In this document: positions 39,061 to 50,590 of the stretch, in pieces
Position numbering within the stretch: the first letter of the stretch is position 1
Layout: every line of letters starts with the position of its first letter
NCBI GenBank assembly: GCA_015698045.1
Contig: BLAL01000282.1
Span: 96,902-160,901 of the forward strand
Length of the DNA stretch: 64,000 nucleotides
From: Rhizophagus clarus
Lineage: Eukaryota; Glomeromycota; Glomeromycetes; Glomerales; Glomeraceae
Direction of reading: 5' to 3'
Notes under the pieces: generated by a model
What the model saw: only the letters and a program-made list of their open reading frames with translations
Told to the model about the DNA's origin: nothing
Databases searched by the model: none
Translations under genes and position numbers: made by a program

Positions 39061-39959
39061 TTTTAAAAAAAAATGGAAAGTCAAAATTTGAAAACTAATT
39101 ATTTTTTATTTTACGAGTTTTGACCTTTTTGTTCTTATGTAAAAATAAAAATAATAAAATTTTTTTTTTAAAAAAAAAATAAAAAAAAAGATTATCAATA
39201 ATCAGTAAATTGGTGATATTGAAATTGATTAAACTAATCAGAAATCTCTATATATATCATATGTATGATATATTATGTTAAAACGTTGAAATAGTTTTGG
39301 CAGGCAACTTTAACTCAGAACCATTTTCTCTAAAAAAAAAAAAATAAGAAAAAAGAAAAATAATTTTAATATAATATTTTTTAAATAAATTAAAGTCAAT
39401 AAGTTTTGATAATTGAAACTTACTTATCAGGATTTTAGTATCCAACTTTAGAGCTGTTTTCCAATATACAAATATACAACTGTTACCTGTTTTGATCATT
39501 TAAGCAAGAATATTATTTTTCTGAATCATAACACCTAGCCACAGTTGTATAACTGTCAAATTGAACCCGGCTGTCAATAAGAGAATAATGGAAATTATGG
39601 TAGTAAGATAATCTACTAAAAAAGAAAAAAAATTTTTATAATGTTTTTTTAAAGTTTTCAAATTACAAAAATATGCCTATATATCCAGATTAATTCTGAC
39701 TGGTTTCCTATAAATAAAAGAGAGAAGGGAAGAAGAAGAACAATGAAAAAAAAGTAGAAGAGTGAAGAATGAAGGATGAATATGAGGATAAAGAAAAGTA
39801 AAGAGATAAAGTGAATGAAAAGAAAAGGGAAAAAAGTATGAATAGTTTAAAAAAGTCAAAAAAAAGTTTGATTGATTATTAAAGTTATATCATATGATTC
39901 AAAAATTAAGGTTGATTTTAACTTATTTAACTAAAATATGGTTAGCAATTGGATAATTA

Positions 39960-40148
39960 CTGATTGATACCTGATTTTAACATTTGTTTTAAAAGTAAGT
40001 AATCAGTAAATTTAAATTAAAAAATAGTTATCAATTGGGTAATAACATGATTGATACCTGATTAAAATATGAACAAATTTCTAACTATTGAACAAATCAG
40101 GTGACCAATCAAAAAAAAGTTACCAATCAAGTAGATACCTGATTGGTT
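39960..40148. repeat. Imperfect ~85-bp repeat with GATACCTGATT motifs
   Basis: Three spaced copies of TGATTGATACCTGATT-like sequence at about 39961, 40049 and 40124, separated by related AATCAGTAAAT/CAATCAGGTG stretches. No ORF. Confidence 0.5.
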
Positions 40149-40149
40149 A

Positions 40150-40545
40150 GCATTTTACCTGTATTGAACTGTCTTACTAGTTTCTGTAAAAAAAAGAAGA
40201 AAAGAATTGGTTGATAGTATTCCTTAAAGGATAAAATACAAAGAAAATTAAAAACAATGGAAATACTTATCTAAAAAAACTGAATTGAGCGGTCCTACCA
40301 GTTCCTGTAAAAAAAAAAAAAAATAGGAATAGTTAATGACATTCCTCAAAGGATAAAATAAAAAAATAAAAATAAAAAAAATTATAAACACTTACCTTAA
40401 AAAAGCTGAAATATTTTCTAACTGGTTCCTGTAAAGAAAAAGAAAATGGTTAATTGGAACTACTTTCAAAAATTAAATCATAGGAAAATATAAAAACACA
40501 ATTACCTTTAATTAAACGTTCTAAACTGTTTCTATAAAAAAAAAA
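40150..40545 (-). repeat. Third short-exon array, four cassettes, minus strand
   Basis: Minus strand, period about 115-125 bp. Each unit has TTTTTTTACAG or TTTTTATAG followed by a 25-33-nt block (for example 40183-40159, core ACTAGTAAGACAGTTCAATA) and a GTAAAA/GTAAGT/GTAATT donor in three of four units. Blocks share a GAACYAGTTAGAA-like start. Sequence differs from the other arrays but the architecture is the same. Coding content is unproven. Confidence 0.6.
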
Positions 40546-40619
40546 TGGAACAGTTAATAATGTTCCAAAAAAAATATAAGAATAAAAAAAAACATATTTT
40601 TAACTTACTACTTATTCTT

Positions 40620-41517
40620 ACTAAAAAAAAATTAAAAAAAAAGTTTTTTTAAAAAAAATGTATCAAATTAGAGCTGACATATCTCAGATGATTGATGTTT
40701 CAAACCAGGCATCTCACCTGATGATTTTAATCTAAGGTGCATCAGATTTGATCTCAAGTAAGAATCAATCTGAAGTACAACATATATGTAGAAAGAAAAC
40801 TAAAAAAAACTAAAATTTTAATATAGAAGTTTCATTTATATAACCATTTTTATAAGGCTTTAATTCTGTATAATTGCTGATTAGTCTGTATAATCTTAAA
40901 TTGACTTCCCTATTTATTTACCTATCTTCTAGTTAATAACTCTATAATCAAAGTTATATAATCTGAAAAATTCAGAATAATCAAATAATCTATGATTAGT
41001 TATATAAGTTATAAACTTATAGTGATATTTAGATTATAATCCAATATTGCTTTAAATAGTATAATTTTTCAGTTTTTTTTGGTTATGTAATTAAATAAAG
41101 TTTATAATTTTTAAAGTTTATAAAAATATTTTTAAAGATCTAAATAAACATATTATATTACATGTATAAATAGAGAATTTTTTAACTTATATATGCAATA
41201 TATGTATGTTATTAATATACATACTGCTGAAGTTTAGGATTTATGTATTTATACACAATAGCATTAGTACACATACTGCATATGTTAAGGAATTCATGTA
41301 ACTGAATTATGGTATTATCTTCGACTGAAAAATTCGATTTTTATTAAATTTGGGCCGGCATTATAAATTTGGCCAACATTAAGAAAATCTTGGCCAGATT
41401 TATAGTTTAAAAATTGACCATTTTAGCCGATCAAATTAACAAGTTTAAATATCAGATATTATACATGATATATATACTTAAAGAGATTTACCTTCAGTTG
41501 TGATTTGCGATTTCCCT
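40620..41517. other. AT-rich intergenic stretch, no gene seen
   Basis: No coding ORF. Contains short local repeats such as CATACTGC at about 41220 and 41271 and TTTGGCCAACAT-like motifs near 41370. Confidence 0.55.
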
Positions 41518-41608
41518 TTAGGATTAGGTTGGAATTAGGGTTCGGATTAGGGTTAAGGGATAGGGATCATGTTAGGATTAGGATTAAGGTATTTGGATAG
41601 GGTTATTT
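41518..41608. repeat. Interstitial degenerate telomere-like repeats
   Basis: A run of GGATTAGG, ATTAGGGTTCGG, ATTAGGGTTAAGGG, ATAGGG and TTAGGATTAGGATTAAGG variants, clearly related to TTAGGG, about 285-375 bp upstream of the next start codon. TTAGGG is the telomere repeat of most filamentous fungi. It could be a relic of a chromosome end or a binding site for a Tbf1/TRF-like factor. Confidence 0.75.
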
Positions 41609-41893
41609 AACACACTGCATCACACCCTACCGTGAATTTTTTTTTATTACGTGTTGTGTTAAAGATTTATAAATTTCCCTGTTAATTTCCTGACATGACC
41701 ACTGACTAATACAGTAAGCTTTGATAACTACAAATCATAGAATATTCTGATCGACATTCTCTATGTATAGGTTGATGATCTTCCTTATATAGGAATAACG
41801 GTGTAAATTTCATGTGTTCATTCAAAAGAAAACGGTTATTGACGTTAAATTAATGTGAAAAATTCTTTTCAAAGAAAAAGAAAAAGTAAAAAC

Positions 41894-43598
41894 ATGGCGC
41901 ACCTTCAACTTATTCTTGATCGACTTATTGCTGAAAATCTTCACGGTCCTATATCAACTACTCCTAATATTGCGGTCACGTCTCATCAGCGTTTGTTTCG
42001 AAGTCCTGGATCACAACCTGAGTTGTTTAGCGACCAGGACCTGGATGCGGGAGATCCAAGGTTTATCTAATAAACAATTTTATTTTATGTGCTTTAGAAC
42101 AAATTTTATGTTATTTACGCTTATATGGAATCTTTGGGTCTATAATTTGCTTTAGATGGCCAAACCTTTTTGAAGAGTTTTTTCTCGTGAATAGTGATAC
42201 TAAAAACGATGATTTGTTATTTTTTGTAAGACAAACACATTCAGAAAATGAAAATCTTGATCCCGTATTTGTTAAAAGAAAAACTACACCAAATAGCTTG
42301 CCACCTTTAGATGATGCTGTATTATGGAAAGAAACATTTTTTCTGAATTTGATCGTTCAGGTACCTGGACATAATCTGAAATTATTTCTTATATTTAATT
42401 ATTTAATTCATACTTTAATTATATAATTTGAACTATTTGTAAATTTCTCTAATTAAACGGATTCGTTGGATGATCCGTACTTATATTAGTTACCTTGTAA
42501 ATTAACAGTTGCGGTGTGTACTAGAACACCGAATGATAATTCAAATGGACCAAACCAGAAGACAAGTATGACATGCTCAAAGAAACATGTTTCAAAACGT
42601 GTTTATGCTCTCCCAACTAAATCTAGAATGGATGTTAAAGAAACATCAATGGAGTGTTCTTATCCCCTTATTTATTATGTAATTGATGATTATGAGGATA
42701 TGTTCGAACATTTAATTGTTACAGATGGAGAATATTTGTGTGTAGAATTAGCAGTGACGATACCAAATAAATCAGATGATGATGATGACCTTAGCGATAG
42801 AGACAATGATAGCGATGATGATTATTATGGTACTTCCACTAACATTAACAAACATAGTAACAAATTCCGAAGATCAATGACGAATGGACCTTTCCCACAA
42901 CCATCGAACGATTCAAAAATTACTTTATTCCAAGGTGCTGCTTCATATTCTAATTTATTAGAAATTTATAAGCAAAAAGCCGCTAATAAACTAAACAAGA
43001 GATTTAAGATGGGGCCAGTAACGCCACCAACTGAATATATTATGATGCGCGGACCAGGTGGAAAGGGACATGCACAGGTTTGTTATAAATTATTTTATAA
43101 AATTTTAGGAAATTTTTTGTCCATCAAAACTAAAATAATAAACGTCTACAAGGTTGCGATCACTGCATCTTCTTTAGACGAAGCAAATGAAGACAATTTC
43201 TCAGATATAGCAACAAGTGAAGCAAACTTTGTTTCTTCGATCAACGCGAACCCATCAGGATCAGAAATGGATTCATGGAATTTTAATACCGGGAATGGTA
43301 ACAATACAATTACCATTAATAATGGAAAAACTACTATTCGAAATCCTCAAAGACCAACTTCATCTAGTTCGTTTTTTCAATCTTTGAAAAGATTATCACA
43401 ATCTATAACAGATAAGTCATCATCTGACCCTGAAAGTTTGAAATGCTGTATGACATTTGTCAATGTTCCTTGGACAAGTATTATCACGTAAGAATTTAAT
43501 ATTTGAAAGGTATGCATTTTCTTTTTCTTATATTGAAAACTATTTCTTTTATTAGGGACCTTGTAACGTATGCAAGAAAAAAACAACAATCAACATAG
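41894..43598 (+). CDS. KIAA0930: KIAA0930 homologue (DUF2045 family), 445 aa
   Basis: Five exons: 41894-42060, 42156-42360, 42490-43077, 43153-43487 and 43556-43598; total 1338 nt. Conserved family blocks in order: RWPNLFEEFF then DDLLFFVRQ; LPPLDDAVLWKETFFLNLIVQ; TVAVCTRTPN; PLIYYVIDDYEDMFEHL; EYLCVELAV; ITLFQGAASYSNLLEIYKQK; EYIMMRGPGGKGHAQVA; a C-terminal MTFVNVPWTSIITDLV. The family is widespread in animals and of unknown biochemical function. An acidic insert (DDDDDLSDRDND) and a Ser/Asn-rich segment are lineage additions. The 75-nt third intron is stop-free and in frame, so its retention would add 25 residues. The ATG at 41894 is chosen; the frame is open upstream but has no other ATG. 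Confidence 0.92.
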
Positions 43599-44164
43599 TT
43601 TTCATAATTAAGATATTTTTGTTTATAAAAAATCATGCTGTGCCACATGATTCGCGCAGATTTTAGATGACGTATATTTAATACTTTGTATAAAATTTAA
43701 TTATTTATAATGAATCCGTTGGTGAAATATTGTTCATTTATCATTATAAACTATTTACCTTTTCCTCTTGTTATTTCACTCGTATTCCAAATTTCAGATA
43801 AAATTAATATCTACCTCATATTAATAAATTTGAAGTATCAAAACTACTTAAAGTATACACATCTATGAAATTTGCCTGTTAATTAAACTAAAATGACTCA
43901 ATTTTTATAGGAATATTAACAATTTCGTAATTATCATCAAAATAAGCTTTATTAGAATAACAATATAAAATTATTTGAAATAATGTGAAAATTCGAAGTT
44001 ATTACGTAAAATTGTGACATATTCGAATTTTATGAGTATGGACGTCATCAATGGATTTTTACCAATTCTCTTTATTTTTAAATTTATGATATTTAATATT
44101 TAGTTAAATTGCAGCACATTCCTTAAATATATTTTCAAATATTTACCTTGCTTTTTCTAAAAAC
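43599..44164. other. Intergenic region upstream of ATG4
   Basis: Non-coding, AT-rich, presumably holding the 3' region of the KIAA0930 homologue and the ATG4 promoter. No distinctive motif found. Confidence 0.5.
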
Positions 44165-46433
44165 ATGGAGAACGATGGAGTTTTGACTTCTGATCCCATT
44201 AAAGTTGACAAGTTTACAAAACCTCTTGAAGGTATTTCTGAAACCATCTCTCTGTCTGACGGCGGGATCCGTGAGGCAAGTACAACTGAAGCTGAGATAT
44301 TAGATAGTCTTGGTGAAGAAGAGAATTTATCTGGTTCGCCTAGACCACGACCAAGATCAAAACCAGGGCGCAACAATCAGAACAATGCTTATAATGTAAA
44401 TAATGATAAAGAAAATACGGGGACAGGTGAAGTTACCAAAAGGATATCGAGCTGGTTTAGTTCTTTTTGGGTCTCTTCTCATGATACAAATGGGGAAGTG
44501 TCCGATAAGGACGATCCCGAGTTTGCTTGTTTCAAGCAAGAATTATTGGATAGTTTGGATAACAGATCAACACCGGAACCTATTAGTCAAACATCAAAAG
44601 ATAATTCAATTTGGTTGATGGGTGTTCATTATGAAGTTAGTGGTGATCGCAATTCAAGTGAATCTAATGGTTCTTTCTATGAAGGATCAAATTATTATTA
44701 CACTACACCCGGATCTTTTCCGCATCTTTCAATGCAACAACAGATATTATCACCAACTAATTTCCCAGCTGAATTTTATCAAGATTTTACTTCACGGATA
44801 TGGTGTACATATAGACACAATTATGCACCTATAAAACCTACACACTTTACAAATGATGGAGGATGGGGTTGTATGTTAAGGTCAAGTCAATCATTGCTTG
44901 CAAACGCTTTAATATTACAATTTTTGGGGAGAGGTTAGTGGATTTTCCTTTTGTTACTATAATATCTATAATATAAAGAATGAACTTTACGAATTCCGAT
45001 AATTTGCTGCTATATCTTCTTAATTTTTATATATTGTTGTCACAAAATTATTATTCATGTTGCTTTCTTTTTCTGATTTATTTAGAATGGCGAAGAGTAA
45101 ATAAAGGTGAAGATTCATGGGATAAATATGTAGAGGTGCGTTATTATTTATTTATTTTATTTAATTATTTCAAGATAAAGCATTTATGTGTGTTATGATA
45201 GTAGATCCTTACATGGTTTATAGATGACATGTCATCACGTTGCCCGTTTTCTGTTCACCGTGTCGCTTTATTGGGTAAACAACTTGGGAAGAATATCGGT
45301 GAATGGTTTGGTCCTTTAACAGCCTGCCAAGTTATAAAGTATGTAAACTTATCGGACAATTTTTCCTAAAAAACAATTTTTACTTCTTTTAATAAATTAT
45401 CATTAAATTAAAATCTTCAGAGCTTTAGTAGAGGATTATTCAGCCGCACAATTAAGTGTGCACGTTGTAACAGATGGTGTAGTATATAAAAATGAAGTAT
45501 ACAAGGTTGCAAAAAATAATCTATCCGGGGGGGATTTTTTTCGGTCTGTTTTGATTCTCGTCTCCACACGATTGGGAACCGATAACCTTAATCCGAAATA
45601 TTATAATGCGTTGAAGGTTAAAATACTATTATTTTAGCTATTAATATTATTGAGCATATTTCTCTTATACAAAATTTTGATATCTATAGGCTTATTTTAG
45701 ATTTCCACATAGTGTAGGAATAGCTGGGTAAGTACAATACCAAAAATTTTGTTATTAATCGATCATGCTTAGTTAAAATTTTAAAATTATATGTATTATT
45801 ATTCTCACAGTGGAAAGCCGTCTTCGTCGTATTATTTTATTGGAACACAAGGTTTGGTGTTGAAATAAAAAATTGTTATTTAAAAGATAATGATTGATAA
45901 TATCATTGAAAATTTAAAATTTAGGAGATGACTTGTTTTATCTTGACCCACATCATTCAAGGCCAGCGTTAGAATTGAAAGCTATACAGGAATATACTGA
46001 AGAAGTAAGGAATGTATTTATTATTTTTTTCAATAGAGAATACAATCCCAATTTATTTTTTCTTTTTAATATAAGGAAATGTCAACTTTTCATTGTGATA
46101 CATTACGTAAAATACCAATTTCACAATTGGATCCTTCCATGTTGCTAGGGTTTTATTGTCAGAATAGTGAAGAATTCGAGAATTTTTGTAATCTTGTTGA
46201 AAAGGTTAGTAAAGAGTTGTCACGATTATCAATTCTTATAGTTTGTACTTACAGTATGTCAAAACCTCATCTAGATCAGCAAAGAGCATATGCCTGTTTT
46301 TACTATTGAACAAGAAGAACCAGTTTATAACAGTGACGTGGATTTCTTTTCAGAAGATGATGAGCTAGATATTTCTGAAAAGGAAGAAGAAAATATAGTG
46401 GAAGATGTAGCTGAAGATGAAATGGAATTGTGA
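44165..46433 (+). CDS. ATG4: Autophagy cysteine protease ATG4, 531 aa
   Basis: Nine exons: 44165-44933, 45086-45135, 45205-45338, 45421-45616, 45690-45727, 45811-45851, 45925-46004, 46076-46204 and 46275-46433; total 1596 nt. ATG4 (peptidase C54) trims Atg8 and later removes it from lipid. A long Ser/Asn-rich N terminus (about 1-190) precedes the catalytic domain: DFTSRIWCTYRHNYAPI, then GGWGCMLRSSQ with the active-site Cys; GKPSSSYYFIG; and the DPHH motif with catalytic Asp and His. The C-terminal tail is acidic and has FTIEQ-type residues that may form an Atg8-interacting motif. The last acceptor (CATCTAG) was chosen because it alone keeps the tail in frame. Confidence 0.95.
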
Positions 46434-46771
46434 AAAAGTAAAAAAAAAATATTAACTGATTATTTAATAATACCAATAATAATGATTATAATTAGTTATT
46501 TTTTCCAAATTATTAAGTCAATTTTTATATTTGTATTATTTTTGTTATTATTTTCTAATAGATATGCAAGTTTTTCTAAAAAAGTAATATTGATTCACGT
46601 GACAATTAAATTATGTAATGATAAAATTTTTTCCCTTGCATTTCTGGAACAAAAATTTTTTAGCATTGATAACGAAATAAAGAACTATGTCGTTAGAGAA
46701 ACTAAGTACCAGTAATTGTTTAAAAAGTTGATTAAAATTCTATAAAACAGAATTGACAAAACCGCCTTCTC

Positions 46772-46807
<36 letters not shown>

Positions 46808-47018
46808 AAATAAATGTTATTTTTATTTATTTACATTAACATTATTGATTAATAATAGTAAATTAAGAAGTAATTAGTGAATTTTTAGGAAATTTATAAG
46901 GAAAAAGAAATTAGAGTATAAATATCTATGATTATGTTTTGAAATGTCCTTTTAGTAAGAATGGCGAAAAACAAAAAAAAAGAATAGAAGGATGAAATGT
47001 TATTTATCGAAGGATATT
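46434..47018. terminator. Convergent intergenic region with T-run/A-run palindrome
   Basis: Between ATG4 (plus) and the NRAMP gene (minus). A run of about 18 T is followed directly by a run of about 23 A (46771-46811), a perfect foldback at the DNA level between two converging genes, plausible as a bidirectional transcript-end region. No gene seen. Confidence 0.45.
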
Positions 47019-48907
47019 TTATCCCGAATGATTTGTCATTACTTTATATTCGTCTAAATCATCGTTTTCTAAGGCTTCTTGTTTTCCATCAAGCGGTAAA
47101 ATCGCAAGATATAAGACAAAAGCAAAATAAAAGATGCCACAAATGTAACCAACGTATATATTAGGCAATTCTTCTAGGTATATTATAAACAAAAAAAGAT
47201 TAAAGAAAATGATAGTAAAAGCTAAACTCCATGTAACATATTTCCAGAGATTGTATGATCTAAATGTATGACCCATTACTTCCTTTGAACTGGTAAGCTT
47301 AAGGATTGGAATTAGCGCACAGGGAAGACAGAGGCTTTGAAGAACATTTAGAAGTTCTCCCATTGTATCAAAGTGATCAACCTATTGAAAAAAAGAATTA
47401 ATATATATAATTGCGTAAAATAAAGTATACTATAAAACTTACTGCAAATAATGCCACCAACATAGAAGGCACCAGTGCAATACCACGTGTGATAGCTACA
47501 CGATGCCATGATTTGGAAAAAATCTTTCCAAAATATCCTTCCATGACATATTGACCGGCTAAAGTACCAGTCATCGTAGAACCTGATACGCAGAGATGTA
47601 CAGAAAATAATTAAAACACCTCATTTTGAAATTAATTCATAATTAGTCATTAGTTATGACTTACTTTGACCAGCACTTAAAAGCCCAAGTGCCCAAAGAT
47701 ATCTTGCACTACTACCTAAAGTTTTTGTTAAAACATCTGCAGCATCATATAATCCTGGTAAAGCTTTTAACGCCTTTAAATTGCCAGGGACGTAAAACAC
47801 TCGTGCAAAAACAACTACAATTGCCATATTGATGAGATATGAACAAAGCAATGCCATAGCACTCTCAATAGAAAAGTAAAAGTTAGCTTCTTTAAGCTTT
47901 GCTTTGGAACTATGATCTGTTTTACGTGTCATAACTAATGCCGAATGGAGATATAAATTATGCGGCATAATAACTAAAATATGAATAATATAAGTTAGAG
48001 AGGTTAAAATCACTTGTAATTAAATTCAACGAATAATTGTCATACCGGCTCCAATCATTGCTACAGCTTGTACGACAGCACTAGATGGAACGGTGGGAAT
48101 TAACATTCCTTTAGCTATTTCTCCTACATTTGGTTCACTTTGAAACATTTCAATCCAAAAACAAGCAGCCATTAATGCAATCAATGCCATAAAAAATGCT
48201 TCTAGTTTTCTTACACCGTAATTTTGTAACAACATGAAAGTAAAAGTATCCATAGCAGTTAACATTGTTCCAACCCACAATGGCAAACCAAATAGGATTT
48301 TAATAGCAATAGCAGTACCAACAATTTCTTGAATATCTGAACCTATAATCGCAATCTCCGTAAATGACCAAAGTACTATAGATATTGGTTTTGAATAATG
48401 AGCCCTAATAAGTTGCGCAAGATGTTTGCCAGTTACAACTCCACAGCGGGCAGAAAGAATCTGGAGTAATAAACCAGCAATATGGGCGTATAATAAAAGC
48501 CATAACAATGAATAACCAGCTGCTGCTCCACTTTGCAAATCTGCTTCCAGATTTCCTGGGTCTAAGTATGCTATGGACATTAGAAATCCTTTAAATGCAA
48601 AAGAAGTTGGCATTAAATTGTACGGTTTTACAAAATAAATAATTTATTAGCTTTATAGAGCTAGAAATCAAATTTTAAAACAAATACCTGGCCCTGTATA
48701 TTTCCAAAGTTTCTTCCAGGAAAATTTTGGTTGTATCTCGCCAGTGTCAACTTCAGCTTCAATCAGTTTATCATCGAATTCTACAAAACCATGGACTAGG
48801 CCATGGGTAATGTTAGAATCGTCTATATCTTCTGCATTTATAACTTCATCTAAACTAGATCTTTGAATTAATGGAGCTACATCGCTTGTTACTTCCTGTG
48901 GTGGCAT
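47019..48907 (-). CDS. SMF: NRAMP-family divalent metal transporter, 524 aa
   Basis: Five exons: 48907-48688, 48588-48046, 47973-47665, 47582-47443 and 47381-47019; total 1575 nt. NRAMP proteins cotransport Mn2+/Fe2+ and protons. The cytosolic N terminus (about 1-72) is acidic. TM1 has the metal-binding DPGN motif (SIAYLDPGNLEADLQSG), TM6 has MPHNLYLHSA, and the family signature STMTGTLAGQYVMEGY follows. Roughly eleven hydrophobic segments can be counted. Both metal-ligand motifs are intact. The length is normal for fungal SMF-type transporters. Subcellular site (plasma membrane or vacuole) cannot be decided from sequence. Divergent from the Sec61-beta gene, 289 bp away. Confidence 0.95.
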
Positions 48908-49196
48908 ATTGAAGTCTTACGAAACTTGATATTCGTGATGAATTTAAAAAAGAAAACAAAAATAGATTACACATTTAACGCGAATGAGAGTGTTAACCAG
49001 TATCACGTTATTTTCGGTGCCGATATCGGTCATCAAATATAGTCAATCGTGACATTTATCCAATAATTGTTCGCCAAGTATATGTAAACTAAAAATCAGT
49101 ATTATTAACGAAACAAGAGTAAAACAATTTATGTAATTCATCTCTTCTCTTTAAACTTTTTTATTTTATTATTTTTTTAAAAAAGAAATTAATAGA
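48908..49196. promoter_or_regulatory. Divergent promoter region, NRAMP and Sec61-beta genes
   Basis: 289 bp between the start codons; contains GTATCACGTTATTTTCGGTGCC near 49000 and T/A-runs close to the Sec61-beta start. Confidence 0.5.
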
Positions 49197-49721
49197 ATGG
49201 CAGTACGTAACAAATTTTTATAAAGTATTTTTTTTAATTAAGGAATAACATTTTGCTTAATTACTTACATTGTCTATTCAAAACAGGACGTTGCTCCATC
49301 TGGATCACCAAAAAGCGTTGTTAGGTAAGAGTAATAAAACCCATTTGTATAAAAGGAAATTTTATTAACCGTACAAGAAAATCAGAAGAGAGCAGCAGCT
49401 TTTAAAAAATAACTAAATAACTGAAGGCATCTATTTTAATAATTGAAATACCTTAGAAAACGAACTACTGGAAATGCTACCGTATCTCGAGCCGGTGGTA
49501 GTTCATCGACTATGATGAAATTATATTCCGATGATGCTCAAGGCTTAAGAGTGTAAATTTTTTTTTTTTAATATATTTCTTTGATATCTAAATTTTTTTT
49601 TTTATTTTTAATATTTTATTTTTTTTTTAATAGAGATCCAGTTGTGGTCATCGTGCTTTCTCTTGCTTTCATTGGATCTGTATTCATTCTTCACATCTAC
49701 GGAAAATTCACACGTGGATGA
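49197..49721 (+). CDS. SEC61B: Protein translocon subunit Sec61-beta (Sbh1), 75 aa
   Basis: Four exons: 49197-49202, 49287-49324, 49457-49552 and 49634-49721; total 228 nt. Sec61-beta is the tail-anchored small subunit of the ER Sec61 channel. The family signature TVSRAGGSSSTMMKLYSDDA is complete, followed by a single membrane segment (VVVIVLSLAFIGSVFILHIY) and the GKFTRG end. The first exon contributes only ATGGCA before a GTACGT donor; the mature start MADVAPSGSP is typical. Too fragmented to be seen as a single ORF. Confidence 0.93.
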
Positions 49722-50586
49722 GTTAATTTTATTTAATTATTTCACCTAAAATTCTTATAAAACAATATATTTTTTAATGGGAACATAAAATTTCTTAAAA
49801 AAAATCATTTTTTTTTTTGATATTAAGGACAATTAATAATAATATTAATCAATCGATCTAAAAAGAACTAATTTTACTCACATCCATAATAGAAATAAGA
49901 ATAGCAACTGACTTAGAAATTATATTTATAATAAAGCATTATTGATTCATTTTTACTATTTCTAAATGAAAAAACTATTTATAAAACTATTATTAAATTT
50001 AGGTAGTTTAATAATTTTTCCTTATTTTGTTGTTTTGACTATACACCCTAAAAAACAACTAAATGTTAACATTAAAACAAATTACAAGTTAATTCATTTG
50101 ATTAAACAGTACCAAGTTTTATTTTTTTAGTTTTATATACTGTGTATACTTGTCAAAATCCTTTAATTTTGCTAGCAATCAGATTTTATTAAATTTTATA
50201 TTGAAATGCAATTAATATTTTTAATTAAATAATAATTGAATAATTTAATTATTACTTATATTTAAAAAAAAACAATTATTAAACTTTTTGTTTAAAATTA
50301 CAGCAAAGTTAAATAAGATTTCTGAAAAAAATACCAGAAATTTTTAACAAATATTTGAAATTGAAGGTTATATCAAAAATCTAAATTTTCAATAGTCAAT
50401 ACAATATTTGAAATATCAATTAAATAGTAAATAAAAATAAATATATTCAATTAATTTATAAAAAAAAAATTTATTTCTTTTTTGTATAAATTTTATAATA
50501 ATAACTATTATGATATCTATTAATTAAATGCAATTTGCACTACATATTAAAATAATACTATTTGTAAGAATTCCAAATATTTCTGA
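49722..50586. other. AT-rich intergenic stretch, no gene seen
   Basis: No coding ORF; ends at the TATA target duplication of the transposon at 50591. Confidence 0.55.
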
Positions 50587-50590
50587 TATA

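Noticed and set aside
41855-41893. N-terminal extension of the KIAA0930 homologue
   Set aside because: The frame begins with a GTG codon; the first in-frame ATG is 41894.
46482-46715. 77-codon plus-strand ORF after ATG4
   Set aside because: Lies in the AT-rich 3' region, hydrophobic low-complexity start, no splice or family support.
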